From Fructobacillus apis (GTDB taxonomy: Bacteria; Bacillota; Bacilli; Lactobacillales; Lactobacillaceae): DNA of 64,000 bases. Below the pieces are notes generated by a model. That model saw only the letters and a program-made list of their open reading frames with translations, was not told the DNA's origin and ran no database searches. The position numbers and the translations under genes are program-made. Below, one piece after another: positions 15,012 through 23,659 of the stretch; position 1 is the first letter of the stretch, and every line of letters starts with the position of its first letter. The stretch covers positions 1 to 64,000 of the forward strand of contig NZ_JAMWYK010000005.1 of the NCBI RefSeq assembly GCF_023893635.1, written 5' to 3'.

Positions 15012-16070
15012 ATGTTTTTAGCGATTAACGAAATGAAGAAGGAGAAGCTCCGCTACGGGCTTGTCATCGGCGTGATTCTCCTCATCTCATACTTAATTTT
15101 CATTCTGTCTGCCTTGGCGGCGGGCCTCTCAAATCAAAACACGGCCGCAGTGATAAGCTGGGACAGCCAGTCCGTTGTGATGTCAAAGGATGCGAACGGG
15201 AACCTGGCCCAGTCGCTCGTTAAAAAGCAGGACCTGCCTGGTGATTCTGACAAACAGAAGAACACAGACCTCGTCGGTCTTGCCCAGGGAATTGTGAAGA
15301 ACGACAAGGATCGCCAGTCCGCCACCTACGTTGGAACAAAGGGTCAGTCCACCATTAAAAAGCAAATTGACATCACGTCCGGTCGCAACTACAGCGCTCA
15401 AAACGAGGTTGTGCTTTCAAACAAGCTCGAACAACAGGGTTTCAAGCTCGGCCAAAAGGTTCAAATGGGCCTTTCTGATAACGAATATACGGTCGTTGGA
15501 TTCGCGAAGAACGCCGTCTATAACATGGCGCCCGTGGTTTACGGTAGCCAGGATAACTGGGCGGACATCAAGGGTGTGGGCAACCAGTTTGTCGGTTCAG
15601 GGTTGGTTAGTCAAAAGCAGCTCGAAAACAAAAACGACAATCTTCAGGCTTACAACCGTCAGGAGTTATTCAACAAGATGCCTGGGTACAGCGCTCAGAA
15701 CCAGACCTTCAAGTTCATGATTGGATTCTTGATTGTCATCTCCGTCGTGATTGTCGCGATTTTCCTCTACATTCTGACGGTACAGAAGCTCGAAAACCTG
15801 GCGGTCTTGCGAGCACAAGGAATTCCAACGTCATACTTAATCAAGAACACGCTCGGCCAAACGATTATCATGATGGTCGCCGCGGTCGTCTTGGGAGCGA
15901 CGCTCGCAGCCCTGACAGCGTTGGGCATTCCAGCCTCCGCACCCATTCTCTTTGATTCGAAGTTGATGGTTGTCACGGGTATCGCACTCGTTGTGACCGG
16001 AATCGTCGGTGCAATCATACCGATGCGCATCATTGCAAAGATTGACCCTGTGTCGGTCATTGGAGGTTAA
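15012..16070 (+). CDS. hrtB: ABC transporter permease, HrtB-like (haem efflux)
   Basis: 352 residues with a MacB/FtsX layout: one N-terminal membrane helix (residues 15-37), a ~190-residue extracellular domain, then three C-terminal helices. It starts 4 nt after hrtR and ends 3 nt before the ATPase gene, so the three genes are cotranscribed and probably translationally coupled. With HrtA it extrudes haem from the membrane. Assignment rests on operon structure, length and topology. Confidence 0.83.
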   Translation: MFLAINEMKKEKLRYGLVIGVILLISYLIFILSALAAGLSNQNTAAVISWDSQSVVMSKDANGNLAQSLVKKQDLPGDSDKQKNTDLVGLAQGIVKNDKDRQSATYVGTKGQSTIKKQIDITSGRNYSAQNEVVLSNKLEQQGFKLGQKVQMGLSDNEYTVVGFAKNAVYNMAPVVYGSQDNWADIKGVGNQFVGSGLVSQKQLENKNDNLQAYNRQELFNKMPGYSAQNQTFKFMIGFLIVISVVIVAIFLYILTVQKLENLAVLRAQGIPTSYLIKNTLGQTIIMMVAAVVLGATLAALTALGIPASAPILFDSKLMVVTGIALVVTGIVGAIIPMRIIAKIDPVSVIGG

Positions 16071-16072
16071 CA

Positions 16073-16747
16073 ATGAAAGGTTTAACGTTAGAAAACGTCA
16101 ACAAAGTCTTTGGTTCTGGACTCAATCAGGTCCAGGCCCTAAAGGAAGTCAATTTTGAAGCGAAGGAAGGGGAGTTAACGCTGATTCTCGGACCTTCTGG
16201 ATCGGGAAAGTCCACGCTCTTGACGATTCTTGGTGGCTTGCAACAGCCAACGAATGGAACGGTTTTGGTGAACGGCAAGCGCCTCGATAGCATGCAGGGA
16301 AAGGCGGCGGACGCCTTTCGCCTGAACAACATCGGCTTCGTTTTGCAGTCCTACAACCTGGTACCGTACCTAACGGTTGAAGACCAGTTCAAGCTGGTCG
16401 ACAAGGTGAAAAAAGATGGCAATCTCGATGAGAAAACTTTCAAGCGTTACATTGACCGCTTAGGTATCGAGCAACTGCTCCACAAGTTCCCGGGTGAACT
16501 CTCGGGTGGGCAGAGCCAGCGTGTGGCCATCGCCCGCGCGCTCTATGCCGACCCCGACTTTATCCTGGCCGACGAACCGACGGCGGCGCTCGACTCCAAC
16601 CGCGTGAAAGAAGTGGCCCAGCTCTTTAAGGACATCGCCGAGAAATCCGGGAAGGCCGTGGTGGTCGTGACTCACGACCTCCGGCTCAAGGAACAGGCAG
16701 ACAAAATCTACGAGCTCGTAGACGGTCAAATTTCCCTCGAAAAATAA
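16073..16747 (+). CDS. hrtA: ABC transporter ATP-binding protein, HrtA-like
   Basis: 224 residues, a MacB-class ATPase. Walker A GPSGSGKST is near residue 40, the signature LSGGQSQRVAIARAL near residue 143, Walker B FILADEPTAALD near residue 163 and the switch His in VVTHDLR. It powers the HrtB permease. Last gene of hrtRBA, followed by a terminator. Confidence 0.87.
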   Translation: MKGLTLENVNKVFGSGLNQVQALKEVNFEAKEGELTLILGPSGSGKSTLLTILGGLQQPTNGTVLVNGKRLDSMQGKAADAFRLNNIGFVLQSYNLVPYLTVEDQFKLVDKVKKDGNLDEKTFKRYIDRLGIEQLLHKFPGELSGGQSQRVAIARALYADPDFILADEPTAALDSNRVKEVAQLFKDIAEKSGKAVVVVTHDLRLKEQADKIYELVDGQISLEK

Positions 16748-16757
16748 CAATTACCCA

Positions 16758-16786
16758 AGTCAAAGTCGGCCCCGGCCGACTTTTTT
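16758..16786 (+). terminator. hrtRBA terminator (copy 2 of the 35-bp repeat)
   Basis: Same AAGTCGGCC/GGCCGACTT stem and T6 tract as at 14381; identity extends over 16758-16792. Confidence 0.9.
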
Positions 16787-16824
16787 ACTGCAGGTAAATC
16801 GTCTAGACCCCTAACTGTTTCTTA

Positions 16825-16854
16825 TTGAAATCCACCCTAAAAGCGTGTTATACT
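16825..16854 (+). promoter_or_regulatory. Promoter of the CPBP protease gene
   Basis: TTGAAA (16825-16830), an 18-bp spacer and TATACT (16849-16854). Confidence 0.7.
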
Positions 16855-16892
16855 GCAAGTATTCCAAACATGTCTGAATAAGGAGGCCCATT

Positions 16893-17651
16893 TTGGACCA
16901 AAACAAAGGATTGAAAAAGTTAATCACGTTGACGGCCATCTTTTTGGTTGTTGACCTCGTTGTTGAACAAATCGGTGTGTACCAGTTGTTGAACTGGGCG
17001 TACGACCAATTCCACATGACGCAGTTCCAAGCCAACTTCTCATTCAAGTTGATTGAATTGATCGTTGTGTTGATTTTGAACGCCTTGATTACGAAGCAAA
17101 AGTTCTACATGAAGCCAAGCTTCTCTTGGGTTCAGGCCGCTTACTGGGTCTTCATCGTGGCTGTGATGTTGCCATTCCTCTCCGCTGATAACGTGGTGGA
17201 AGGATTGCTCACGGGTGCCATGGGTGGTTTCCCTGAAGAATTCCTAGCTCGTGGTGTGTTGCTTGGCCTCTTCTTGACTTACCTCTTGAAGGAAGACTAC
17301 AGCCGCAAGACGTTGGTGAAGGGAATCTTTTACTCCAACTTGGTCTTCGGTTTGATGCACATGACGAACTTGAGTCACCAACCAGTTGGCTACGTGATTG
17401 TACAATGTGTCTTGGCCTTCGTGGCTGGATTGGCATACACGGCCATCTACGTCCAAACGGGTACGATTTTTTCAGCGGTTGCCATGCACTTTGCTAAAGA
17501 CTTCATGTTGACGGCAACGTCTGGAAGCCAAATGGCAATGGTCGCAACGGCGGCCTTCTCCTACTTCAAGATTTTGTTGGTCATCGTGGCCTTCCTTTAC
17601 TGGAAGAACCACGAACCAGCACTTTCAAAGAAGATTCGTGGCGCAAAGTAA
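16893..17651 (+). CDS. CPBP family intramembrane glutamic/metallo-protease
   Basis: 252 residues with about seven membrane helices. The CPBP (Abi/CAAX protease) motifs are present: EEFLARG near residue 115 (EExxxR), FGLMH near residue 150 and HFAKDF near residue 200. Members cleave membrane substrates or give immunity to bacteriocins; no bacteriocin gene is seen nearby, so the role is open. The start codon is TTG at 16893, chosen because AGGAGG (16881-16886) is ideally placed before it. Confidence 0.85.
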   Translation: MDQNKGLKKLITLTAIFLVVDLVVEQIGVYQLLNWAYDQFHMTQFQANFSFKLIELIVVLILNALITKQKFYMKPSFSWVQAAYWVFIVAVMLPFLSADNVVEGLLTGAMGGFPEEFLARGVLLGLFLTYLLKEDYSRKTLVKGIFYSNLVFGLMHMTNLSHQPVGYVIVQCVLAFVAGLAYTAIYVQTGTIFSAVAMHFAKDFMLTATSGSQMAMVATAAFSYFKILLVIVAFLYWKNHEPALSKKIRGAK

Positions 17652-17666
17652 TTCATATAAAAATAA

Positions 17667-17697
17667 AAAGCTCGGCCAATAAGGGCCGAGCTTTTTT
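17667..17697. terminator. Bidirectional terminator
   Basis: AAAGCTCGGCC/GGCCGAGCTTT stem with an AATAAG loop, between the convergent CPBP and SBP genes. Confidence 0.9.
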
Positions 17698-17703
17698 ACG
17701 TTC

Positions 17704-18594
17704 TTACGAAATTGCTTTTTCGATCTGTGCTAATTCTGAAAGTTTCCAGTCAACATAGGACGTTTTATCTGGGGAAGTTTCCGTGACATTAATCACCGGA
17801 ATGTCCTTTTCCTTGGCAACCTTCAAGAGGGACTTCACGTCACCACCGGTCGTCTGAGTGTTTTGAACAAAGATGTTGATTTCCTTGTTTTCCAACTTGG
17901 ACTTGATGTCCTTCAACACGGCCGGACTTGGGTCGGTTTCCTTTGAAACAGCGGCGGAGAAGTCCTGGCCAACCATCGAAAAGCCGAGGTCTTGGAGCAT
18001 GTACTCGTAAACTGTTTCCGTTTGGAAGGCCGTCTTACCAGCGGCCTTTTGCTTCAATTCGTTCACCTTGTCGGTCACCGGTTGTAGCTTTTCTTCATAG
18101 GCCTTGGCGTTTTGCAGGTACTGGTCCTTGTGTTCTGGATCCTTCTTGGCCAATTCTTCGGCCAAGCCCTGCGCGGTCTTAATCATGTTTTCGGGGTCGT
18201 TCCAGAGGTGGGGGTTATCATCTTCATCCTTCTTCAAAATGGATGAGGCCAATACTAACTGCGTCTTCTTCGAAGACTTCGTCAACTTGTTCAACCAGGC
18301 GTCGTATCCGGCACCGTTTCCAAGGGCAATGTCCGCCTTTGAAACCTGCTTGGCTACGTTGTTAGTGGGCTCGAAGTCTTCCGGTGAAACGGATTGCTTT
18401 TCGATTACCGCTGAGACGTGGGCGTTGTCGCCCGCAACCGTCTTTGCCAATTCGGCGTAGACGTTCGTGGAGGCAACAATCGTGAGCTTGCCGTCCTTCG
18501 GTTCACTGTTGTCTGCCTTTGGCCAGAGCGCAACGGCCAAAACGGCCACGAGGGCAACGGACAATCCACCGATTAAAATCCCTGTTTTCTTCAT
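17704..18594 (-). CDS. Metal ABC transporter substrate-binding protein, ZnuA/TroA-like, orphan
   Basis: 296 residues. An N-terminal hydrophobic segment (residues 5-25) has no lipobox cysteine, so it looks membrane-anchored rather than a classical lipoprotein. The TroA/ZnuA fold is recognisable: SPEDFEPT (family: DPHxFEPT), NPHLWNDP and a TETVYEYML helix. Of the usual His ligands only that in NPHLW is clear; the first position holds Glu (SPED). No permease or ATPase gene adjoins it. It lies 69 bp after a LysR gene on the same strand. Zn/Mn binding is a family inference and may be altered. Confidence 0.8.
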   Translation of the reverse strand: MKKTGILIGGLSVALVAVLAVALWPKADNSEPKDGKLTIVASTNVYAELAKTVAGDNAHVSAVIEKQSVSPEDFEPTNNVAKQVSKADIALGNGAGYDAWLNKLTKSSKKTQLVLASSILKKDEDDNPHLWNDPENMIKTAQGLAEELAKKDPEHKDQYLQNAKAYEEKLQPVTDKVNELKQKAAGKTAFQTETVYEYMLQDLGFSMVGQDFSAAVSKETDPSPAVLKDIKSKLENKEINIFVQNTQTTGGDVKSLLKVAKEKDIPVINVTETSPDKTSYVDWKLSELAQIEKAIS

Positions 18595-18663
18595 TTTTTA
18601 CGTTTCCTTTTTCGTTGTGTTTTGTTCGAACACGTTAAGCATACAAAAGTAAAAATCTTATAG

Positions 18664-19353
18664 TCAAACCTTAGGCATGCGCTCAGTTTTGCTTATAAGG
18701 GCAAAGTCAGACCCTTCTGCTACCGATACGGCCTGCCCCAATTCCGAGAGGATGGCCGAAAGCGTGTCGCCGTTTCGTACAGCAGTATCATCCGCCCCCG
18801 CTTCTTTGCGATAAGCGAAGCTTAATGTGAAGTCGGGTAGCGAAGAACCGATGGTGTGCTGCAACGCCGGGTGTTTAACTTCCTCAATCACCAGAAAATC
18901 ACTTTCGTCAATTTCACCAGCGACCAAGGCCGCGTCGATTTTCTTTTCTTTTAATAGAAAGACGGCTTCCGAAGCGGAAATGCTTTTTTTCTTCAAATGA
19001 ACGAAGAAGTGCTCGGAGAGGTGTTCTTTGATGGCGGGGAAGTAGGCGAGGTCGACGACTTCGGACAAGCCCAACACCAACTTTTGTTCCGCTTCCTTTT
19101 GAATTTCTTCTTCGGCCTGGTCGTATTCGTTGACCATAACGCGGGCGTGTTCAGCCAGGATTCGACCGGAGTGGGTCAAAGCAATTTTCTTGTGGCCGGG
19201 ATCACGCCAGATTAATTCCGTTTTCATTTCCTTTTCCAAGCGTTGCATGGCGAGCGAAATGGTTGGCTGCGAAACAGAAAATTTTTTAGAAACTTGCGAA
19301 AAATTCCCCAGTTCGGACAAAGATAGATAATATTTCAAATCTTGAATTCGCAT
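18664..19353 (-). CDS. Short LysR family regulator (MleR-like)
   Basis: 229 residues against about 290-300 for the family. The winged helix is complete (residues 1-60; NFSQVSKKFSVSQPTISLAMQRLEKE), but the effector domain is about 60-70 residues short. It is divergent from the malolactic enzyme gene, the position of mleR in other lactic acid bacteria, so it probably controls that operon. Loss of part of the effector domain could make it ligand-independent. No frameshifted remainder is visible before the next gene. Confidence 0.75.
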   Translation of the reverse strand: MRIQDLKYYLSLSELGNFSQVSKKFSVSQPTISLAMQRLEKEMKTELIWRDPGHKKIALTHSGRILAEHARVMVNEYDQAEEEIQKEAEQKLVLGLSEVVDLAYFPAIKEHLSEHFFVHLKKKSISASEAVFLLKEKKIDAALVAGEIDESDFLVIEEVKHPALQHTIGSSLPDFTLSFAYRKEAGADDTAVRNGDTLSAILSELGQAVSVAEGSDFALISKTERMPKV

Positions 19354-19494
19354 GCGCCACTCCTTTAAAAAAGATAAAAAATATGAAAAAGATAAAATGC
19401 TAATAGTGAAAAAATGTACTTAAAGTATAACAGAAAAAATGCCTATTAAAGCGACAGATTGCCTAGATTGTCGGGTTTATGAGACTCGTTCCAT

Positions 19495-19523
19495 TTGACG
19501 ATACAGTGAATTCGGCGTAAAAT
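19495..19523 (+). promoter_or_regulatory. Promoter of the malolactic enzyme gene
   Basis: TTGACG (19495-19500), exactly 17 bp, then TAAAAT (19518-19523). Confidence 0.75.
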
Positions 19524-19542
19524 ATTCAAATAGTTTAGGAAA

Positions 19543-19566
19543 TCGATGCGACATATGTCACATCGA
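19543..19566 (+). promoter_or_regulatory. 24-bp palindrome in the mleA leader (Crp/Fnr-like)
   Basis: TCGATG-C-GACATATGTC-A-CATCGA is symmetric except at one base pair. Read on the minus strand its core is TGTGA-N6-TCGCA, one base off the Crp/Fnr consensus. It sits about 15 bp downstream of the predicted transcription start, where a bound protein or an RNA hairpin could block transcription. Confidence 0.65.
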
Positions 19567-19593
19567 AAGTAGACAGAAAAAGGAGTTCATCTC

Positions 19594-21222
19594 ATGAACA
19601 AGACACCAATCGAGATTTTGAATGATCCCTTCTTGAACAAGGGAACTGGTTTCACGATGGAAGAACGTAAGGAACTCGGCGTTGCCGGTCTCTTGCCTCC
19701 ACGCGTGCAAACTTTGGAAGAGCAAGAAGCACAAACGTACCAAATGTACCAATCAAAGCCATCTGACTTGGAAAAGCGCTTGTTCTTGATGGAAATCTTC
19801 AACACGAACCACACGTTGTTCTACTACATGTTCTCACAACACGTTGTTGAATTTATGCCAATCGTTTACGATCCAGTTATCGCTGACACGATTGAAAACT
19901 ACTCAGACTTGTTTGTTAACCCTCAAAACGCGGTTTACTTCTCAATCGATAACGAAGAAAACTTCGAAGAATCATTGAAGAACGCCGCAAACGGACGTGA
20001 CATCAAGTTGATCGTTGTTACGGATGCCGAAGGTATCTTGGGTATCGGTGACTGGGGTGTTAACGGTGTTGACATCGCCGTTGGTAAGTTGATGGTTTAT
20101 ACTGCAGCCGCAGGTGTAAACCCAGCCGACGTATTGCCAGTTGTCTTGGACAACGGTACGAACAACAAGGAATTGTTGGAAAACCCTAACTACTTGGGTA
20201 ACCGTCACGAACGTGTTCGTGGTGAAAAGTACGACAAGTTCGTTGACGACTTCGTACAAGCCGCAGAAAAGACATTCCCTAACTTGTACTTGCACTGGGA
20301 AGACTTCGCCCGTCAAAACGGTGCCAAGATCTTGAACAAGTACAAGAACGACATCACGACGTTTAACGATGACATCCAAGGAACTGGAATCATCACGTTG
20401 GCCGCTGCATTGGGTGCCATGAACATCACTGGTGAAAAGTTGTCTGACCAGACTTACTTGTCATTCGGTGCTGGATCAGCCGGATGTGGAATCGCCGCAC
20501 GTATCTACGACGAAATGTTGCAAGAAGGTTTGTCAGAAGAAGAAGCCAAGTCACACATCTACATGGTTGACAAGCAAGGTTTGCTCTTCGACGACATGGA
20601 CGACTTGACGCCAGAACAAGCACCATTTGCACGTAAGCGTTCAGAATTCGAAAACGCTGACGACTTGACTGACTTGATGTCAGTTGTGAAGGCTATCCAC
20701 CCAACGATCATGGTTGGTACTTCAACGGTTCCTGGTGCCTTCACCAAGGAAATCGTTCAAGAAATGGCTTCTCACGTAGAACGCCCAATCATCTTCCCAT
20801 TGTCAAACCCAACGAAGTTGCTTGAAGCAACTGCTGCGGACTTGCTTGAATGGACTGATGGTAAGGCATTGGTTGCCAACGGTGTTCCTGTTGACCCAAT
20901 CGAGTACAAGGGTGTAACTTACAACATCGGACAAGCTAACAACGCCTTGGTTTACCCTGGTCTTGGACTTGGAACGATCGCTTCAACTGCTACGGTATTG
21001 AACGACGAAATGATCTCAGCCGCTGCTCACTCATTGGGTGGAATCGTTGACGGATCAAAGCCAGGTGCCGCTGTGTTGCCACCAGTTTCACAATTGACGA
21101 AGTTCTCTGAAGACGTTGCCATCGCCGTTGGACAATCAGCCATCGACCAAGGCATCACGAAGGAAAAGATTGCTGACATTAAGGAAGCAATCGAAGCCCT
21201 CAAGTGGGAACCTAAGTACTAA
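19594..21222 (+). CDS. mleA: Malolactic enzyme
   Basis: 542 residues, the size of malolactic enzymes. It decarboxylates L-malate to L-lactate using NAD+ and Mn2+. It shows the malic-enzyme N-domain with [13 protein letters not shown] near residue 150, the metal-binding FNDDIQGTG near residue 260 and the NAD fold [11 protein letters not shown] near residue 290. Codon use is strongly biased (Leu almost always TTG), as in xfp, suggesting high expression. No malate permease gene (mleP) follows; an exporter on the opposite strand does. The start follows AAAGGAG. Malic enzyme is the alternative, but context and sequence favour malolactic. Confidence 0.93.
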   Translation: MNKTPIEILNDPFLNKGTGFTMEERKELGVAGLLPPRVQTLEEQEAQTYQMYQSKPSDLEKRLFLMEIFNTNHTLFYYMFSQHVVEFMPIVYDPVIADTIENYSDLFVNPQNAVYFSIDNEENFEESLKNAANGRDIKLIVVTDAEGILGIGDWGVNGVDIAVGKLMVYTAAAGVNPADVLPVVLDNGTNNKELLENPNYLGNRHERVRGEKYDKFVDDFVQAAEKTFPNLYLHWEDFARQNGAKILNKYKNDITTFNDDIQGTGIITLAAALGAMNITGEKLSDQTYLSFGAGSAGCGIAARIYDEMLQEGLSEEEAKSHIYMVDKQGLLFDDMDDLTPEQAPFARKRSEFENADDLTDLMSVVKAIHPTIMVGTSTVPGAFTKEIVQEMASHVERPIIFPLSNPTKLLEATAADLLEWTDGKALVANGVPVDPIEYKGVTYNIGQANNALVYPGLGLGTIASTATVLNDEMISAAAHSLGGIVDGSKPGAAVLPPVSQLTKFSEDVAIAVGQSAIDQGITKEKIADIKEAIEALKWEPKY

Positions 21223-21242
21223 TCTAAAATTAGTTCAAATTA

Positions 21243-21275
21243 AAAAGCATCGCTCGAATGAGCGGTGCTTTTTTT
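21243..21275 (+). terminator. mleA terminator
   Basis: AAAGCATCGCTC/GAGCGGTGCTTT stem with one G-T pair, a GAAT loop and T7. Confidence 0.9.
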
Positions 21276-21308
21276 GTTGCCTATAAAAGTCAAACCCGAG
21301 GGCGATGA

Positions 21309-22670
21309 TTAATCCACCATCCGCCAGTCCTTGTCCATCAAGAAACGGGCCACGTAAAGTCCGAATGGCAGGAAAATCATGATGAGTGCGGCGCGGGTTA
21401 GCCAGGTAGCTCCAACGCCAATGTTGTTCAAACCGAGGTTGTAAACGCCTCGATAGATGTATAACCCTGGAACCATGATGACGATGGCGGGCACCGTCAA
21501 AGAGATTCTTGGGAAGACCGTGTAGCGGTTAATCAAAGAAGCGGCCAGACCGGCAATTAAGGCGCCGACGAAGGCGGCCGCAGCGGGTGGCAACTGTGAC
21601 AAATCAACCAATTCCAAGCGGGTCGTGTTGGCGACCGCTCCGATCAAACCGGCGGTTGCGGCCATCTTGAATTGAGAGTTGAACATCAAGGAGAAACCGA
21701 AGACCCCGCAGAAGGAGGCAATCAACCGGCATCCGATGAGGGCACCCAACCCTAGTCCCTGTGGCAGGAAGTTTTGTGGGTGTAGACCGAAAATCATCGC
21801 CAAGAGCCAACCAACCATAGTGGCTGAGAAAATGATCATCAACGCGAAGGCCAAGCGTTCCAATCCGGAACGCATATCGTTTTTTGAGATGTCCAAAATC
21901 GATGTGATAAAGGGGAATCCCGGAATGACGAAGAGCATCGCCCCGATGTAGCCGGCCTCGTGGGCGGGGGACAAATGCACGAAGAGTCCGAGCACGAAGA
22001 GTGCAATTACATAGGACAGGCAAGCAACCCCGACACCAAGGCAGGTTGTGGCGACCGCGTTCCAACGACGACCACCGAGTTTCTTACGTGTGAAGTTTCC
22101 AGCGCCGGCACCGATGAAGCAGCCGAAGATTTCGACTGGTCCACCACCGAGCAAAAAGATAAAGCCCGCGCAGGCAAGAGCGGCGGCAAATCCCGCCATG
22201 AAGGCGGTGTAATTGCCGGGTTGGTTTTGAATCTCGTTCAAGCGCTTGTGTGCCAGGTGTGGCTTTTGGTCGGCGTAGACCGTGGCGAAGTCATCGACGA
22301 ACTTCTCAATCAACGTCATTTTATGGGTGTTCACGCCGGTCGCTGCCAGAGAAAGCGATTCTGTGAAGGATTCGCTTCCGTCAAAACAGGTGAGCGTTAA
22401 AGCGGTGAATCCGATGTCAGCGGAAATAGTCATCTCTAAGGCACGGGCCACTTTATTCATCGCAGCGCGCACACGCCAGGCTCCGGTTCCGGATGACAGC
22501 AGGAGAATACCGACGCGTCCGACAATGGAAGCGCGGACGGAAATAGAGGCCGTTCGTGCGGCGCTCTCCTCTTTTGAAAGCATCCGGTCCCATCGCACGG
22601 CCATGTGCTGGTGGAGTCGTTCGGGATGCTCGGTGTCTCTGATGGCTGATTCAGTCGTCGTGGAATTCAT
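21309..22670 (-). CDS. ThrE-like threonine/serine exporter family protein
   Basis: 453 residues joining both ThrE halves: an N-terminal cytoplasmic domain (residues 40-150) and about ten membrane helices from residue 155 on, including GAMLFVIPGFPFITSILD. The family exports small amino acids such as Thr and Ser. The N-terminal 40 residues are polar and variable. Converges with mleA; no partner gene adjoins it. Substrate is inferred from family only. Confidence 0.85.
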   Translation of the reverse strand: MNSTTTESAIRDTEHPERLHQHMAVRWDRMLSKEESAARTASISVRASIVGRVGILLLSSGTGAWRVRAAMNKVARALEMTISADIGFTALTLTCFDGSESFTESLSLAATGVNTHKMTLIEKFVDDFATVYADQKPHLAHKRLNEIQNQPGNYTAFMAGFAAALACAGFIFLLGGGPVEIFGCFIGAGAGNFTRKKLGGRRWNAVATTCLGVGVACLSYVIALFVLGLFVHLSPAHEAGYIGAMLFVIPGFPFITSILDISKNDMRSGLERLAFALMIIFSATMVGWLLAMIFGLHPQNFLPQGLGLGALIGCRLIASFCGVFGFSLMFNSQFKMAATAGLIGAVANTTRLELVDLSQLPPAAAAFVGALIAGLAASLINRYTVFPRISLTVPAIVIMVPGLYIYRGVYNLGLNNIGVGATWLTRAALIMIFLPFGLYVARFLMDKDWRMVD

Positions 22671-22785
22671 GAAAAAAACCTCGAATAGAAAGTTTCTAAA
22701 TAAAAATCAATATAGCCTCATAATAGGCTTTTGAAGCCAAATTTTCAAGGTCGTTTCGGACTTTGCAAACTACTTTAAGAACAAC

Positions 22786-22815
22786 GAAAAAAGCGTCCCA
22801 AAGGGGACGCTTTTC
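22786..22815 (-). terminator. rpiA terminator
   Basis: AAAAGCGTCCC/GGGACGCTTTT stem with an AAAG loop; the minus-strand reading ends in a T run. Confidence 0.9.
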
Positions 22816-22824
22816 ATGATTAAA

Positions 22825-23502
22825 CTATTCTTTTGTGCGGTAAATGGCTTCACCCGTGTTTCCAACGAGCAAGACATCGCAGACCTCGATGAAGAGGCCG
22901 TGTTCGACAACACCCGTGAGAGACTTCAAATCATCCGCCAAAGCTGACAGGTCATCGACGCGTGAAATGTCGATGTCGATGATGTAGTTCCCGGAGTCGG
23001 TCGTGAGGTAGTTCCCATCTTCTTGTTGGCGGTAGACCGGCTTCAAGTCCTGCGTTTTCAAGTAGTTGTAGACGTGGTGAACACCAAACTTCACCACTTC
23101 CACTGGCAACTTGTAAGAGCCGAGGCGGGGGTGGCGCTTTGATGAGTCGACAACCCAGATGTTTTTGTGGGAGTTCATGGCGACAATTTTCTCAAAGAGA
23201 AGGGCGGCACCACCACCCTTGATTCCGTTCAAGTCAGGGTCGACTTCGTCGGCCCCGTCAACAGTGATGTCGATGTGGTCAACGGCGTCGATGTCGACGA
23301 CCTTCAGACCGAAGCCCAAGGCCAACTGCTGAGTTTGACCAGAAGTGGCCACGCAGGTAATGTCCATCGATTCTTCGTGGGCCTTTTTGGCCAACAAATC
23401 GATAAAGATGGAGGCGGTTGAACCCGATCCAAGGCCAACAATGGCTTGGTTTGGGATCAAATCAACGGCCATCTGAGCAGCTTTTACTTTATGGTCATCC
23501 AT
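22825..23502 (-). CDS. rpiA: Ribose-5-phosphate isomerase A
   Basis: 225 residues from the third in-frame ATG. This start is chosen because GGAGG (23511-23515) lies 8 nt upstream; the two earlier ATGs would place that GGAGG inside or after the start. Conserved motifs: GLGSGSTA near residue 24, DGADEVDPDLNGIKGGG near residue 80 with catalytic residues, and the later VDSSKR. It interconverts ribose-5-P and ribulose-5-P, joining ribose use and nucleotide synthesis to the phosphoketolase pathway. Divergent from rbsK. Confidence 0.95.
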   Translation of the reverse strand: MDDHKVKAAQMAVDLIPNQAIVGLGSGSTASIFIDLLAKKAHEESMDITCVATSGQTQQLALGFGLKVVDIDAVDHIDITVDGADEVDPDLNGIKGGGAALLFEKIVAMNSHKNIWVVDSSKRHPRLGSYKLPVEVVKFGVHHVYNYLKTQDLKPVYRQQEDGNYLTTDSGNYIIDIDISRVDDLSALADDLKSLTGVVEHGLFIEVCDVLLVGNTGEAIYRTKE

Positions 23503-23659
23503 CACACAATCCTCCATCAAAAGTTAACAATCTGTTTCCATTATAGCAGATAAAACCTTGATACTTCGGGACTGATTTCCGATTTCCGCTGAAAACGGCG
23601 CCTGTTTCTTGTAAAATAAGAGATGAAATCAACTTTAGATAGAAAGAATTGGGATTAGC

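Noticed and set aside
16881-16895. Alternative ATG start for the CPBP gene
   Set aside because: No in-frame ATG nearby; TTG with AGGAGG six bases upstream is convincing.
19354-19593. Malate permease fragment near mleA
   Set aside because: The divergent gap holds only promoter elements and a palindrome; downstream is a ThrE-type exporter on the other strand.
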